The notes below the pieces were generated by a model. It worked only from the letters and a program-made list of their open reading frames with translations. It searched no databases and was not told where the DNA came from. 64,000 nucleotides of DNA. Origin: Cunninghamella blakesleeana (Eukaryota; Mucoromycota; Mucoromycetes; Mucorales; Cunninghamellaceae). Numbering within the stretch: the first letter of the stretch is position 1; each line of letters starts with the position of its first letter. The position numbers and the translations under genes are program-made. This document shows, in pieces, positions 13,766-28,705 of the stretch. The stretch is from assembly GCA_017871115.1 (NCBI GenBank), contig JAFCIZ010000001.1, positions 6,756,001-6,820,000 on the forward strand. The letters run 5' to 3'.

Positions 13766-15524
13766 TAATATTAATATTAATATTAATATTAATAATAATA
13801 TCAACAATGAGAACAACGACAAAAATACTAATAGCATTAATAATAATCGGCAGAATGCGATATTGTTAACATCGCCTAATCTACAGCGATCTCAATATAA
13901 TAATAACTCTATCAGATCAATAAATATTCCTAGTGATTTGGCTAATGAATCTCTTGTGGAAACTGCTCCGTCAATACATAGAGCGAAATTCATGTATAAA
14001 ACTCAATTTATTATTCACCCTTTTCGTTTGCGACATAATCAAAGAATTACGGATACTAAGCTCTTTATTGGTGAACTTGAATATAATCGTCTTACAGCAT
14101 CTTTAGATACTAGAACAAACCCACCTAATTTTTATCCAATTAAATATATATTTACGTCATGGAAAAAAGGAACACCAGATACAAAATGCGACTGGTCTGA
14201 ACATATAAGATTTTTTGTTAACAATAAAGAAGTAAAACTTGAAAGGGTAAATATCAATAATAGTTAAAGATAATAATTATATTAGAACTTTTTTTCAATT
14301 TTTAATAGTAATCAATTTATTTTTTCATCCATCTATCTATTTGTATTTAGAAAAAAAAAGTATCTAATATGAATGGAGGCATAGCGTATGCAGGGAAAGA
14401 CAAACCTTTTGATTTATTTTCTCATTTAAAACCTGGAAATAATGTGTTAACCATTCATCAAGAAGCTTGTGCATGTGTAAGTTTATAAATATGTATAGTT
14501 ACGGTATTAAATAATAAAATTAGAGTAGAGATTAATTATACATATTCATATATATATATATATAAATCTATCTTATAGGATTACTTCTTCTGTGTTACTT
14601 CCTATACTTGTCAAAGTGAATATACAATTATACGTGATATACAAAATAGAATATCTGGTATTAGTGATGGTGAAAGATGTGTGCATAAATTATTGTCAAT
14701 AGGTGATAAAAAACTTAGCGATGATGATGATGATATCCACATTATTCAACAGTCTGTCAAACTTAATTTAAAGTGTCCCATATCGTTCACTCCCATTAAA
14801 ATACCTGTTAAAGGGGAAGATTGTCGGCACCCAGATGTAAGATTTAATAATAACAATAATAATAGAGTAATAATAATTATATGAACAAAATTGAATTTTA
14901 ATTTTAATTATAAATCTATAGTGCTTTGATTTGTGTTCTTACTTAGCGGTAAATCAAGATTTAGCAACATGGAAATGCCCTCATTGTAACTTCTTCGTAC
15001 CACCTACTAAATTAAAACGCGATTTATATTTCGAAAATCTTTTAAAAACAGTTCCCAAATTTGCAAGTGAAGTAACCATGACTAAAGAATGCCCAGAATG
15101 GAAAGTAACTAATTCAGATTTTCCTGAAGACGATTTGGACGATAGTGATGATGAAGATAGTGATGTGAAAAATAAACCAGTAACTAAAATAGAAAAAACT
15201 AGCTATGAAGTGATTAGTCTAATAAGTGATGATGAAGAAGAAGAAGAAAAAGAAAAAGACAATAATAATAGAAATAAAAAACCTAGAATCAATGAGCCAG
15301 TATCAGTAAGCAATACTTCAGTAAATAATGAATCCATAGCAACAGCAACATCAACTTCTACTATTAATTCACTTAATAATAATATTTCGTCTGGGTTATT
15401 AACATCATCCTCATCACCCACGTCAACTTCAACACTTAATGTTGATACAAATAATGATGGTAGTTGTTTAGCACCTGAATTACTAAATATTTTTGAAAAA
15501 ATATTTCATAATATTCCATTATAA
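11905..15524 (+). CDS. ZMIZ-like MIZ/SP-RING protein, putative SUMO E3 ligase
   Basis: Eight exons (11905-11944, 12068-12139, 12261-12997, 13075-13174, 13255-14246, 14351-14476, 14579-14836, 14922-15524) give 975 residues. Residues ~1-235 are Ser/Thr/Gln-rich. A helical block at ~239-338 (DELLQWLQDARAYNPYNQQ, LTPKNSKQVMEWYADCMNKL) resembles the N-terminal domain of animal ZMIZ1/2. A poly-Asn/His linker is next, then a PINIT-like region (FIIHPFRLRHNQRITDTKLF). LKPGNNVLTIHQEACAC leads into the MIZ finger at ~750-800: KCPISFTPIKIPVKGEDCRH, CFDLCSYL and WKCPHC supply the Cys/His zinc ligands. The acidic tail has a SUMO-interaction-like motif, VISLISDDEEE. MIZ fingers recruit Ubc9-SUMO; the substrate here is unknown. 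Alternative: a divergent PIAS/Siz protein, but no SAP domain is visible. Confidence 0.88.
13584..13842 (+). repeat. In-frame AAT/AAC-rich tract coding poly-Asn/His
   Basis: Within exon 5 of the ZMIZ-like gene an AAT/CAT-rich tract encodes long Asn runs broken by His, Tyr, Ile and Ser. It is low-complexity coding DNA, probably length-polymorphic, and forms a disordered linker between the N-terminal helical block and the PINIT-like region. Confidence 0.85.
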
Positions 15525-16244
15525 ATCATTCATTCAATAATATATATCTTTAATCTTTTTTATATTAGATATATTAGATATATATATATATATATATATT
15601 TGTAATTATTACTTATTTTCTTTTTTTTTATTTTTATTTTTATTTTTATTTTTATTTTTTAAAAAAGCAGCATTTCATTTACATTATTATTATTATTATT
15701 ATTATTGTTATTATTATTATTATATATATATTTGTGCTTATAATAAAATCTTTACATATTTTCTGCTCATAGCTCCCTTGTATATAAAGTATATATATAT
15801 GTAAATATATTTAGAATAAATTATTTTCTTGTAATAAAATCACATATTATAAATAAAAATAATAATTATAATGGTTTAATTTTATACATATGATCCATAG
15901 TATTCTTTTTTTAAATATACATATTATTAATGAACTCCAACTTAAGAGGAGTCGGTAGGGTCTATCAAATTCTTAAATAAAAAAAGTGTCTTATGACTGG
16001 ATTTATACTTTGTTTTTTATAAATATTTACTATAAAGTAATTTAATGTAAAATATTTAGTATAATCTCTTGAACATAAAAATTGAATCATACTATTTTTA
16101 ATTATATCAGTTAATGAAAGACGATTGAAATAAAATAATGAACAAGTTTATTTATTTTTTTACTAAAAGTTTCAATATAATTATTTTATACAAGAAATAT
16201 TTCCATTTATTTAATTTAAAATATTGTGTAAATATAATTATAAA
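15525..16244. other. Intergenic region, no gene seen
   Basis: Downstream region of the ZMIZ-like gene. It contains (AT)n at about 15578-15600, a (TTTTTA)n pyrimidine tract at about 15620-15660 and a (TTA)n tract at 15682-15722. I see no coding-like frame or RNA gene. Confidence 0.5.
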
Positions 16245-16629
16245 CTAACAGAATAATAAGTTTATTAAATTTATATAATGATTATTGACAGAAAATGATA
16301 TTGCACTATCAAGATTACTGAATACTTCTTTTGACGCTTTTTCAGACGATGATAGTATTAGTTTTCCCATTACTATAGCTGCTAATTCAATACGAATTGC
16401 TATACAACATTACTCTAATACTATATCTTGAGATTTTTGGTTTCCAAATCTATCTTCAATTATTTTTTTCACACATCTTTATTATTTCCTTATAAGATTT
16501 CTCACAGCACTTCTTTGTAATAGGTCATTAACACGATCTATTTAATTAATTTTTGTAGAAACTTGGTCATTAATTTTACGAATAAGAGTAGTAAAATAAA
16601 GCAATTTCAAGTATTCTAATCTTATCCAT
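16245..16629 (-). pseudogene. Decayed reading frame of unknown origin
   Basis: On the minus strand one frame stays protein-like for roughly 110 codons but is broken by four TAA codons. Undamaged pieces read IDRVNDLLQRSAVRNLIRK, RCVKKIIEDRFGNQKSQDI and AIRIELAAIVMGKLILSS, with mixed charged and hydrophobic residues unlike the surrounding AT noise. All four stops are TAA, each one base change from CAA, GAA or AAA. No donor/acceptor pairs remove them cleanly. I do not recognise the family. It could also be chance; the steady frame and balanced residue use argue for a relic. Confidence 0.45.
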
Positions 16630-17341
16630 TTTTTTATATTTTAACATAAAAAGGAAATGGTATATATTATTAAGGTAATAGTAGTATAAAAAGCAACCGA
16701 TTTTAATCTGAAGATGGTGAAAGTGAGTATATTTCTTTTTTTTATGTGGGGTTGACTGGGAGCGGAAGTTATAGCGAAAGAATAAGTATAATGTAATAAT
16801 TTTTTTCTACATAGGCGTTATAAAGGCTTCCAATCCAAAGTGAATATTAGGAATTATTGATTATAAATAATCAAATAAAATAATTTTTATTAAAAAAATA
16901 AAAATAAAAGCAAACGTTTTTTTCATCCATTATATTTTTGCATGAATGAAAAATCAATTTTTTTATGCAGTACGTTTAAAAAAATGTATGTTTGAAGAAT
17001 CGTGCAATTAAGAAAATATAACTACATTTTTTATTTTATTTTTCTTATAAGTGCTTATTATAAAATGGCTTATTCAAAAAAAATATTAATTATCGTTTAT
17101 ACTCGTTAATAAAGAAGAGATTTCGTTTTTTTATTGTTGCAGTCAGTAATTTAAATAAATTATTCTCTTTTTTTAGGTTAACAATGGATGTTTCACAAAT
17201 AATGTTCATCTGATTTTTTAAACTGCAGCTAACAAATAAAAATAATGAAAGATGGCGTCTAAAAAAAAATGACAGAACTTTTTTTCATATCTTTCATTTT
17301 TTATTTCATTTTAATATATTATATTTTATTCCATTAAAAAA
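16630..17341. other. Intergenic / promoter region of the DUF202 gene
   Basis: AT-rich. A slightly GC-richer patch at 16740-16830 (GTGGGGTTGACTGGGAGCGG) has no open frame. A pyrimidine-rich leader precedes the ATG at 17342. Confidence 0.4.
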
Positions 17342-17903
17342 ATGGGTGAACGTGGCATTGGAAATGAACAAGGAATACAGTACAACGCAGATTTATTTTC
17401 ATATTTAGACTATTCATTAACTGTGCCAAATAAAGTTTGTATGGCAAGAGATCAACTAGCCAATGAACGCAATTATCTAACGTTTTTAAGATTTTCTTGT
17501 GTGTTGATTGTAATAGGTATATAAATATTATTCTTTATTATTATTATTATTAAGTTATAAACATATATGTCTTTTCTTAATAATAACATGTATATTTATA
17601 TTTATATTTATAGGATTTACTTTACTGACTAATTTTCGTTTACCAAGTTCAAACAAAGAAACACCAGACGATACAAGACTGGACGAACTAACAAACCCTA
17701 TCGGCTATGGATTTGTTGCTGCTGGATTATTTATTTTTATATTTGGTCTTGTAAAATTCTTTCGATCACAATATGCTCTTGTCCATCAAGTCAATTATAT
17801 TCAATCCGGTATAGGGAGTATACTTACTATGATCGTAGTGGCTCTTTTTGTTGTCAGTGTGATGGTTTTATCATTGGTTGATTCGGCTTCTAATTCAGTA
17901 TAA
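17342..17903 (+). CDS. DUF202 family membrane protein
   Basis: Two exons (17342-17516 and 17614-17903) encode 154 residues. The DUF202 signature ARDQLANERNYLTFLRFS sits at residues ~36-53, followed by three hydrophobic helices: CVLIVIGFTLL, YGFVAAGLFIFIFGLVKFF and SIMLTMIVVALFVV-like near the end. The family is related to the membrane part of VTC-type proteins and to bacterial YidH; its function is not defined. An intron falls inside helix 1 with clean GT/AG borders. It is convergent with the Prp2 helicase gene, about 235 bases between stops. Confidence 0.88.
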
Positions 17904-18138
17904 TAACATACCTTTATTTATTTATCTGTATACCCTTTTTACCTTTTTTTCATTATTAAATAAAAAATAAATGTGTAATATAATAAAAGATCTCTATAAT
18001 AGTTTATTATTTTATTTTTTGAGAAGAATAAAATGAAGCAAAAAATAAATAAATAATAGTTGTATTTTGATGTGTATTTGTATTTACAAGCAAAAAAAAA
18101 TAAAAAATAAAATAAAATAAAAATAATTGTTTACTATT

Positions 18139-22469
<4,331 letters not shown>

Positions 22470-23458
22470 TTCCTTTTTTTTTTTTTAGAAAAGTTATAAA
22501 GAAGAGAGTTATTTTGGAAAAAAAATTGAAAGATTTAAAACACAGTGGAATTCGCAAATTTAAACTCAATTTTTTTTAGGATTTATACCACAGGGTTTGA
22601 ATTATTGTATGATGTGATAAAGTCTTAATCAAACAGAGGTATTGATAAAAAGTTACCATTTAGCCACAAAAGGTACCGTATTTTATAATGTAATTAAAAT
22701 AATATAGTAAAAATTGTGATCATTGCGCGAAAAATACTTGATTGATTTTGTAATAAAAAAATGCGTATAAAGAGAACTGTAAAAAATTTGATTAATTAGA
22801 ATTAAAAACATCAGATAAAAAAAAAATCAATAGATTATATATATAAATAAAATAAATATAATATAAAATTATTTGTACATATTATAGTTATACTTCAAAA
22901 GTAAGTAGTCATTCACATATTAAAATAAAATAAAGTAATAGTGACAATAATAAAAAGAAAAAAGTGATATATAGCAAAAAAAAAAATTCAAAATGAATTT
23001 TTATAAAAAATTAATCTATCTATTTTTTTCCCACTTTACTTTACTCAATTCTCTATCTTATAATAATTTTATTATTTTATTTAAGATGTTATTATTTAGA
23101 TAATGGGAAGTTTAGAAAATTTATTGTGTATGGATATCCTTCTATGTAACATCTCATAGTGTGTGTAGTAAAACTCTTAAAGAGTGATATTGACCGGATT
23201 TTATTTTATCCAATCTTTTTTAAAAAATAAAAAAATAATTATCATCTCTATGCTCCCGTAACGATCTTGTTATAATGTTTTTTAAGTAAAGGGATAGAAA
23301 GAAAGTAAAAATATCTTTGTATTATTTTTATCTTTGAAGGAATAAAAAATATGAAGATGTGAATATTAAACATATATTTACGATTGTTTTCTATTATTAA
23401 TTTATTTACAGAGAAAAAAATATGAAATAAATACTATGTATATAAATATAAAAACCAT
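22470..23458. other. Intergenic region, no gene seen
   Basis: About 990 bases between the start of the Prp2 gene and the end of the UreF gene. It is AT-rich and includes short hairpin-like A/T runs. A patch at 23120-23210 is slightly more balanced but codes for nothing longer than 20 codons. Confidence 0.5.
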
Positions 23459-24334
23459 TTAGCTGTTGAAAAGTCGAGAATATAAACGATCATGCATCCC
23501 TTGGCAAACATCAAGTAGAGGATTTGTTTGACAACAGTCATCCATAGTTAAATGCCTCGTTTCATTAATAACAGATTCCACGGATGATCTTGATTCAAAT
23601 AATAATTTTTGTGCTTCATAGGGTCCTACTAAATTTAGTCTAACAGCCGAAGAATAGAGTGTTCTTGCAAATAAATACAACCATAAATGTAACGTATTCT
23701 CTATTTTTCGAATTTATATAAATATGAATAAAAATTGATAGAAAAGAAAAAATATTGAGTGTTATTTATATAAGTATATAAGTATATATAATCTTTCTTC
23801 TATATATTCCTGTTCCTATTCCTATATCTTATTTTTATTACCAATATCTACGTCTAATAATCGACATATTAACCCGAAACAGATAGGAAAATGTCCATGA
23901 GTTGATCCAGCTCTTATACTAAGTTTCCATTTTTTAACCAGTTGTATTTCTTTTGCGGGTCGTGAGTCAGTAAAGCATTTTAAATAAAGAGTCAACATAG
24001 CCACTCCTTGAGCAAGAGAGGCACGTCGAGCAACTGTATTTGTTACCATAACAGCATCACAAATGCTATCACTTTCATCTAATAATTTAATAGGATCATC
24101 CCTATCTGTTGCTTCAAAGCCAGCTTTGACAAAACATAATGTTTGACTTGCATAAGAATGAGCTGAAGACTGTACAAAGGAAGGTAGTGATTCTTTTGTT
24201 AATAATCCAGCTTGAAATGTTGCTTCTAGTCCTGACGATGCTACAAATCCTCCAGTTGGTAATGCTGAATCTGTTAGTATATATAATAACCAACTACTTG
24301 TTTCGTTTGATGTAAAAGGTGAGCCAAAATCCAT
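23459..24334 (-). CDS. ureF: Urease accessory protein UreF
   Basis: Helps UreD and UreG load nickel into urease. Two exons (24334-23842 and 23700-23459) give 244 residues, a normal UreF length. The N-terminus has LTDSALPTGGFVASSGLEA, the UreF signature in which the SALP-GG-F-S-GLE pattern is conserved. Later blocks are RASLAQGVAMLTLYLK, RAGSTHGHFPICFGLICRLL and LYSSAVRLNLVGPYEAQKLL, all in family order. Splicing joins DI|ENTLHLWLYLF in phase. Its presence implies that this fungus has urease and the other accessory genes elsewhere, since none is in the window. Confidence 0.95.
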
Positions 24335-24853
24335 TGATTTAATAAATGTTATTGTTATTGCTACTACTATTATCGTTACTATATTACTATTATTAGTTAA
24401 AAAAGGTACAGGAGAAAAAAAGCGAAAAAAAGATTTTTTTAAGAATTTTTTATCGCCCCCCGTGATAAGCTGAAGTTTAAAAAAACACCACCAATAATTT
24501 TTTTTTAAATAAAAGTTTAATTTTACATTCGATATAGTTATAAATGAAAAATCATTATATATTTATATATTATAAACGTAATAAATAAACTATAAAAAAA
24601 AATGGATGGATCGATAAAAAAATAAAATATAGTTATTATAATAAAATAATAGTAATATAAATGAATTAAAATAGTAAATAATAAATATGTAATAAGTAAT
24701 AAATAATAGATAATAATATAATAGATAATAATATAATTAATAAAATATAAAAATAGCATAGTAATAATAATATATAATTGTAAATATTAAATATTAATAT
24801 TGATAAAATATAAAATAATATAAATAATAATATAAATAATAAAAAAGAATGAT
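24335..24853. other. Extremely AT-rich intergenic stretch
   Basis: About 520 bases of almost pure A/T between the UreF start and the end of the MedA-like gene. TAATA/ATAAT motifs repeat irregularly at 24640-24840. A 73-codon minus-strand frame (24538-24759) is Ile/Tyr-only low complexity and is rejected. Confidence 0.5.
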
Positions 24854-27158
24854 TTATGTAGAAGTTGAGGGATGGGGCATGGGAGGAGAATGAGAGGACG
24901 AAGAATAGGGATCTAATGTGACACTGGCAGTGCTACTATAGCTTGCTGAATATTTACTGATTATTTTTTTTAAAGCGGTAGGTAAAGAGGACCAAGCAAA
25001 TACTTTTAAATCTTTTTCAATATTACGTGGTTTTGGATGATTAAATGCCATGATCAATTTAAAAAAATCACTACTATCCGATTTTAATTTGCTGACTGTT
25101 AATGGACGAAAACCTTCCAAATTACGTCTTACTCTATTTTTTTCTTCTGTTGTAAATTTTACACCAATCAAAGCTTCCAGTAAATAAATAATATCTACAG
25201 AGGTAATAAAATAGTCATCTTTGGCTTCCCAGTATATACATGATACAATGATCTCCTGAGCTGAATTAGCTCGATTAGTAGGCGGGATGGGTTTACAGTA
25301 ACAGATGATTTCATTTTCCTGCTGTCGGCGCCAAAATTGAATTAAACGACGATGATCCTCTTTTTTTTCTTGCTCGTTCCAATCTTGTGTCATACTATTG
25401 AGATTATTCTCTATAATAAGGTTGGCGTGGCTTGGTAGATGGGCGAATGGACTTGATGATGGAATTGCAGTAGTAGTTGTAGGTGAAAAAAGTGGTGCGG
25501 ATGATGGTGATGGTGATACAGATGCTGGTGCTATTTCAATATTAGTGGATGATGATGATACTGCCGGTGCTATGTTTGTCGATATAGATAATGATCGTTG
25601 TGGTTGTATTAATGGTGCACTATAAGATGAAGTAGGAAGAATAGTTGAAGATGAGGACGATGATGATGATGATGGTGGCGGTGCTTGACTAATATTACTC
25701 GTGCCCATTCCTAATGATTCTGTTGTCCCATAATTTGCAAAAGTTTCTGCTGAACCAGTCGATCTAAAAGTATACATTATTTGTGAAGGCGAAGTAGGAT
25801 CTATAAAAAAAATTATAAAATAAAAAGAAGTAGATGAAAAAAAAATAATTAATAAATACTTTTTTTTAAAAAAAAATTATTTATATTTCAAAGTGAGAAT
25901 AAAAATTAATAAAAGTATGCCATCATTAGTGTATTAAAAAAAAGGTGTATAAAATAAGGAAAGTAATGACAGCGGTAATGTAGTTAAGTTTGGAGGAATA
26001 TCAAGAATTTTTCAAAAAAAGAACAATGGACGGAAAATGAAAGCGGATATTTAAATGGAATGGAGAAGCATAAATATATGGAAATTTTTCTTTTTTAAAT
26101 ATATCTTTACCTTCAAAATATTGTCTTGTCCGAGATGAAGAGGGTTCGCCCGACGACGGAACTGGTTGAATATAGTGTTGTGCTAAACCATAATAATTAG
26201 AATAATCATAATTGGCCTGAGTAGGTAGAATATAAGTTGATTGTTGTTGTACTTGTGATTCCTGGTCTACTAATTTTTTTTATAATTTTTTTTTTATATC
26301 CCACCCCCCAAATATTAATAAACGAATGTCATTTAATAATTAATAAATGCTTATTTTAACTTTTTAAGCTTTCTTTTAACTTTATTTTTTCTCTCTTTTC
26401 ATTTTCTATATTATTTTTATTTTTATTTTTATTTTATATTACCTATATTAGAAGGTTTTGTTCGTTTCATTAAAGTGTCATAAGATAAAGATAATTCAGT
26501 AGAAGAGCGTTTATTAGATAGATAAGTAAAGTAACCAATAGCCCAAGCGTCTAAAACCGAAGAAGTAGGTTGTTCAGAGGTAATAGTAATATATAAAGGA
26601 ATAGATCTATTAGGTGATTGATGGAGTTGCCATAAAGGAATGGTGCAGGTAAGGTGAATGACATTAGTTGAAGGATCTAAAAAGGATTGTGTTGACATAA
26701 TATATGAACCAAAAGCTATTTTTAATAGTGATAAATGGTCTATGTCTTCTATTTGTAATTTTATATGCAGTAAATCCAGTTCTTGACCTTGGTGTGGCTC
26801 GTATTCTAAGTTCTGAGGTTTGGCGTAACGATTGGTAGATGGTTGAATAACCCATGTTGACAAAGGTTCTGAACTTAGTCCCGGCTGTCGGATCTGCCGT
26901 TGTTTAGTATGATCGTTGTCGTCTTGTGATGAAGGCAAATTATAATCTATATTGTTAAATAAGGATAAAAGAGAAAGAAAGAGAGAAAAAAATAAAAGAG
27001 AAAAAAAAATATAAGTAAAAGAAGGAGAGGGCGAAAAATTTTTTTTTCAATTTTTTATAATTCAGAAGGTGATTCTATTTTTTTTATTGTTATTATTGTT
27101 ATTATTGTTTTTATTATTATTATTATTTTGCTTCGCTAACGTTACGTTGTTGTGCCAT
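24854..27158 (-). CDS. MedA/DUF7082-like developmental regulator
   Basis: Putative nuclear regulator. Main exons are 26946-26443, about 26268-26112 and 25801-24854; roughly 540 residues. The C-terminal half holds a highly ordered block: RRLIQFWRRQQENEIICYCK, VSCIYWEAKDDYFITSVDII, TTEEKNRVRRNLEGFRPLTV, FFKLIMAFNHPKPRNIEKDL and ALKKIISKYSASYSSTAS. From memory this is the domain named DUF7082, shared with fungal MedA/Ren1/Acr1-type regulators of spore development. The name is an inference. Upstream is a Ser/Pro/Ala-rich linker and a beta-rich N-terminal exon. The first exon is uncertain: a short ATG exon at 27158 (MAQQ, donor GTAACG) keeps phase, but other starts are possible. Confidence 0.75.
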
Positions 27159-27307
27159 TGGTCGACCACAAGACCGAAGGATAAAGGAATAAAAGCCAAA
27201 TGAAAGTCCAAATCAAAATATCGTCTACGATTATCGTACTTTTTGTTTATTATTATTAGTATTATAGATGGTTCTCCCTTCTTCTTTCTTATATTTATAA
27301 ATGATCA

Positions 27308-27451
27308 ATGGATTCGTTTGATATGTCTAATGTCAAACAAGAAGTTATGTTAGTATCATTACCAGTGAATATAATAACTCCGCTACATCACTTTGACCGC
27401 ATGGTGTTACAACCATGTGTAAAAAAGTTTAGTAAAGAGTTGTGTGCATAA
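27308..27451 (+). CDS. Candidate 47-residue small protein
   Basis: An ATG-to-TAA frame of 47 residues, beginning MDSFDMSNVKQEVMLVSLPV and ending VKKFSKELCA. Its residue composition (Asp, Met, Val, Pro, His, Cys) is far more balanced than the AT background. It lies divergent from the MedA-like gene and 1.2 kb before the KH gene. I recognise no family. It could be a small protein, an upstream ORF, an exon of an unfound gene, or a relic. Confidence 0.35.
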   Translation: MDSFDMSNVKQEVMLVSLPVNIITPLHHFDRMVLQPCVKKFSKELCA

Positions 27452-27920
27452 AATGATTTTTTTATTGTCATTTCCATATCTTTTTTATCTTTTAGTGTTT
27501 ACTATTATTGATATTTTATATTACATTTGATAAGATGATGACGATTAATTTTTTTTAAAAAAAAATAAAGTAAAAAAAAGTAAGATATATTAGATATAAA
27601 AGATAAATAATTATTTTCCAAATAGAGTAAAATAAACAAAATATATCGAAAAAAAAAATGAAAAGAGAAAAAGAGAAGGAAAGGAAAAGAAAAATGAAAA
27701 ATAAGAAAATTATTAACAATGGTTGAATCGCTTTTTTTTTTGTATTTGAATCTTTGACTTAAAACTTGGTCAATCATATTGTAACGAAGTATTTCGATCA
27801 ATCGGAGCGGAATAAACATTATTTTTTTATGGTTTTTTTAAACCGTCATGGTAGCTTTCGAAAAAAATTTAAAAATCATATATATATATATATAAATGTA
27901 TAGCGATTTTCATATATATA

Positions 27921-27924
<4 letters not shown>

Positions 27925-27956
<32 letters not shown>
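27925..27956. repeat. (AT)n microsatellite, intergenic
   Basis: About 16 TA units upstream of the KH gene. Confidence 0.95.
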
Positions 27957-27960
<4 letters not shown>

Positions 27961-28011
27961 TGATTATAATTATATAATTAAAAAAATAAATCATATTTTC
28001 AAACCCCGCGC

Positions 28012-28036
28012 TTTTTTTTTTTTTTTTTTTTTTTTT
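28012..28036. repeat. 25-base T run
   Basis: An uninterrupted T run directly after CCCCGCGC, 670 bases before the KH gene. It could exclude nucleosomes, but this is not testable by eye. Confidence 0.95.
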
Positions 28037-28705
28037 CAATTTTAATTTCTACCTTTTTTAAATTTTTATTTTTATTCTCTTTTTCCCTGCTTCTTTCAAT
28101 TTTTTTAACCTTTGACGAATATATATTTATACACTAAAAAATTTATTCTATTTACTAATATATATATATATCTATATATATATAAATAAGTCATTTACAA
28201 TCTATAATCCATCTTCCTTTATTCCTATTTTATAACTGGTATTGTCTTTTTTTTTATTTTAATTTTTAATTTTAAAAATATTATTAAAAAAAAGTAAACT
28301 ATGAAAAACTCTCATCATGACAATAATAATTCCTTTTCCCCTTAAACAGAAAATTACACCTTTCTTCTATTCCCCTTACTTTATATTATTCAAATAACTG
28401 TGTTAAATAAGTTTCCTTAATTTATATATCGACGTTTTTATTTTATATTACTTAATCTGTAAGTGAATGTATTTATATATGTATATTTAATATTAAAAAA
28501 TAAAAAGGTCATATAATATGTAGTAAACTAATATCTTTCTTTTTTTTATTATAACTTTTGATACTGTTTTGTTAGATACACCTATATATACTATTTAAGG
28601 TATAACTTTATTCTATATTATTATTCAACTATGTTCTTTTTTCTTTTCTTTTTTCTCTTTTTTTATATTTATAGTAAATAGTTTATATTTTATTTTTATT
28701 TAGTA

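Larger units (their letters stand above)
27452..28705. other. Intergenic region before the KH gene
   Basis: Very AT-rich. It contains a T8/A9 palindrome (27549-27565), an (AT)n microsatellite (27925-27956) and a 25-base T run (28012-28036) after CCCCGCG. A patch at 27770-27815 is open in two frames on opposite strands, and I could not decide whether either is coding. CT-rich tracts precede the ATG at 28706. Confidence 0.4.

Noticed and set aside
24538..24759. 73-codon minus-strand frame of Ile/Tyr/Leu/Phe
   Set aside because: Composition artefact in nearly pure A/T DNA.
27505..27819. 104-codon minus-strand frame starting MFIPLRLIEIL
   Set aside because: Most of it is poly-Phe/Leu from A/T runs. 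The first ~35 codons look better, but the opposite strand is also open, so no call was made.
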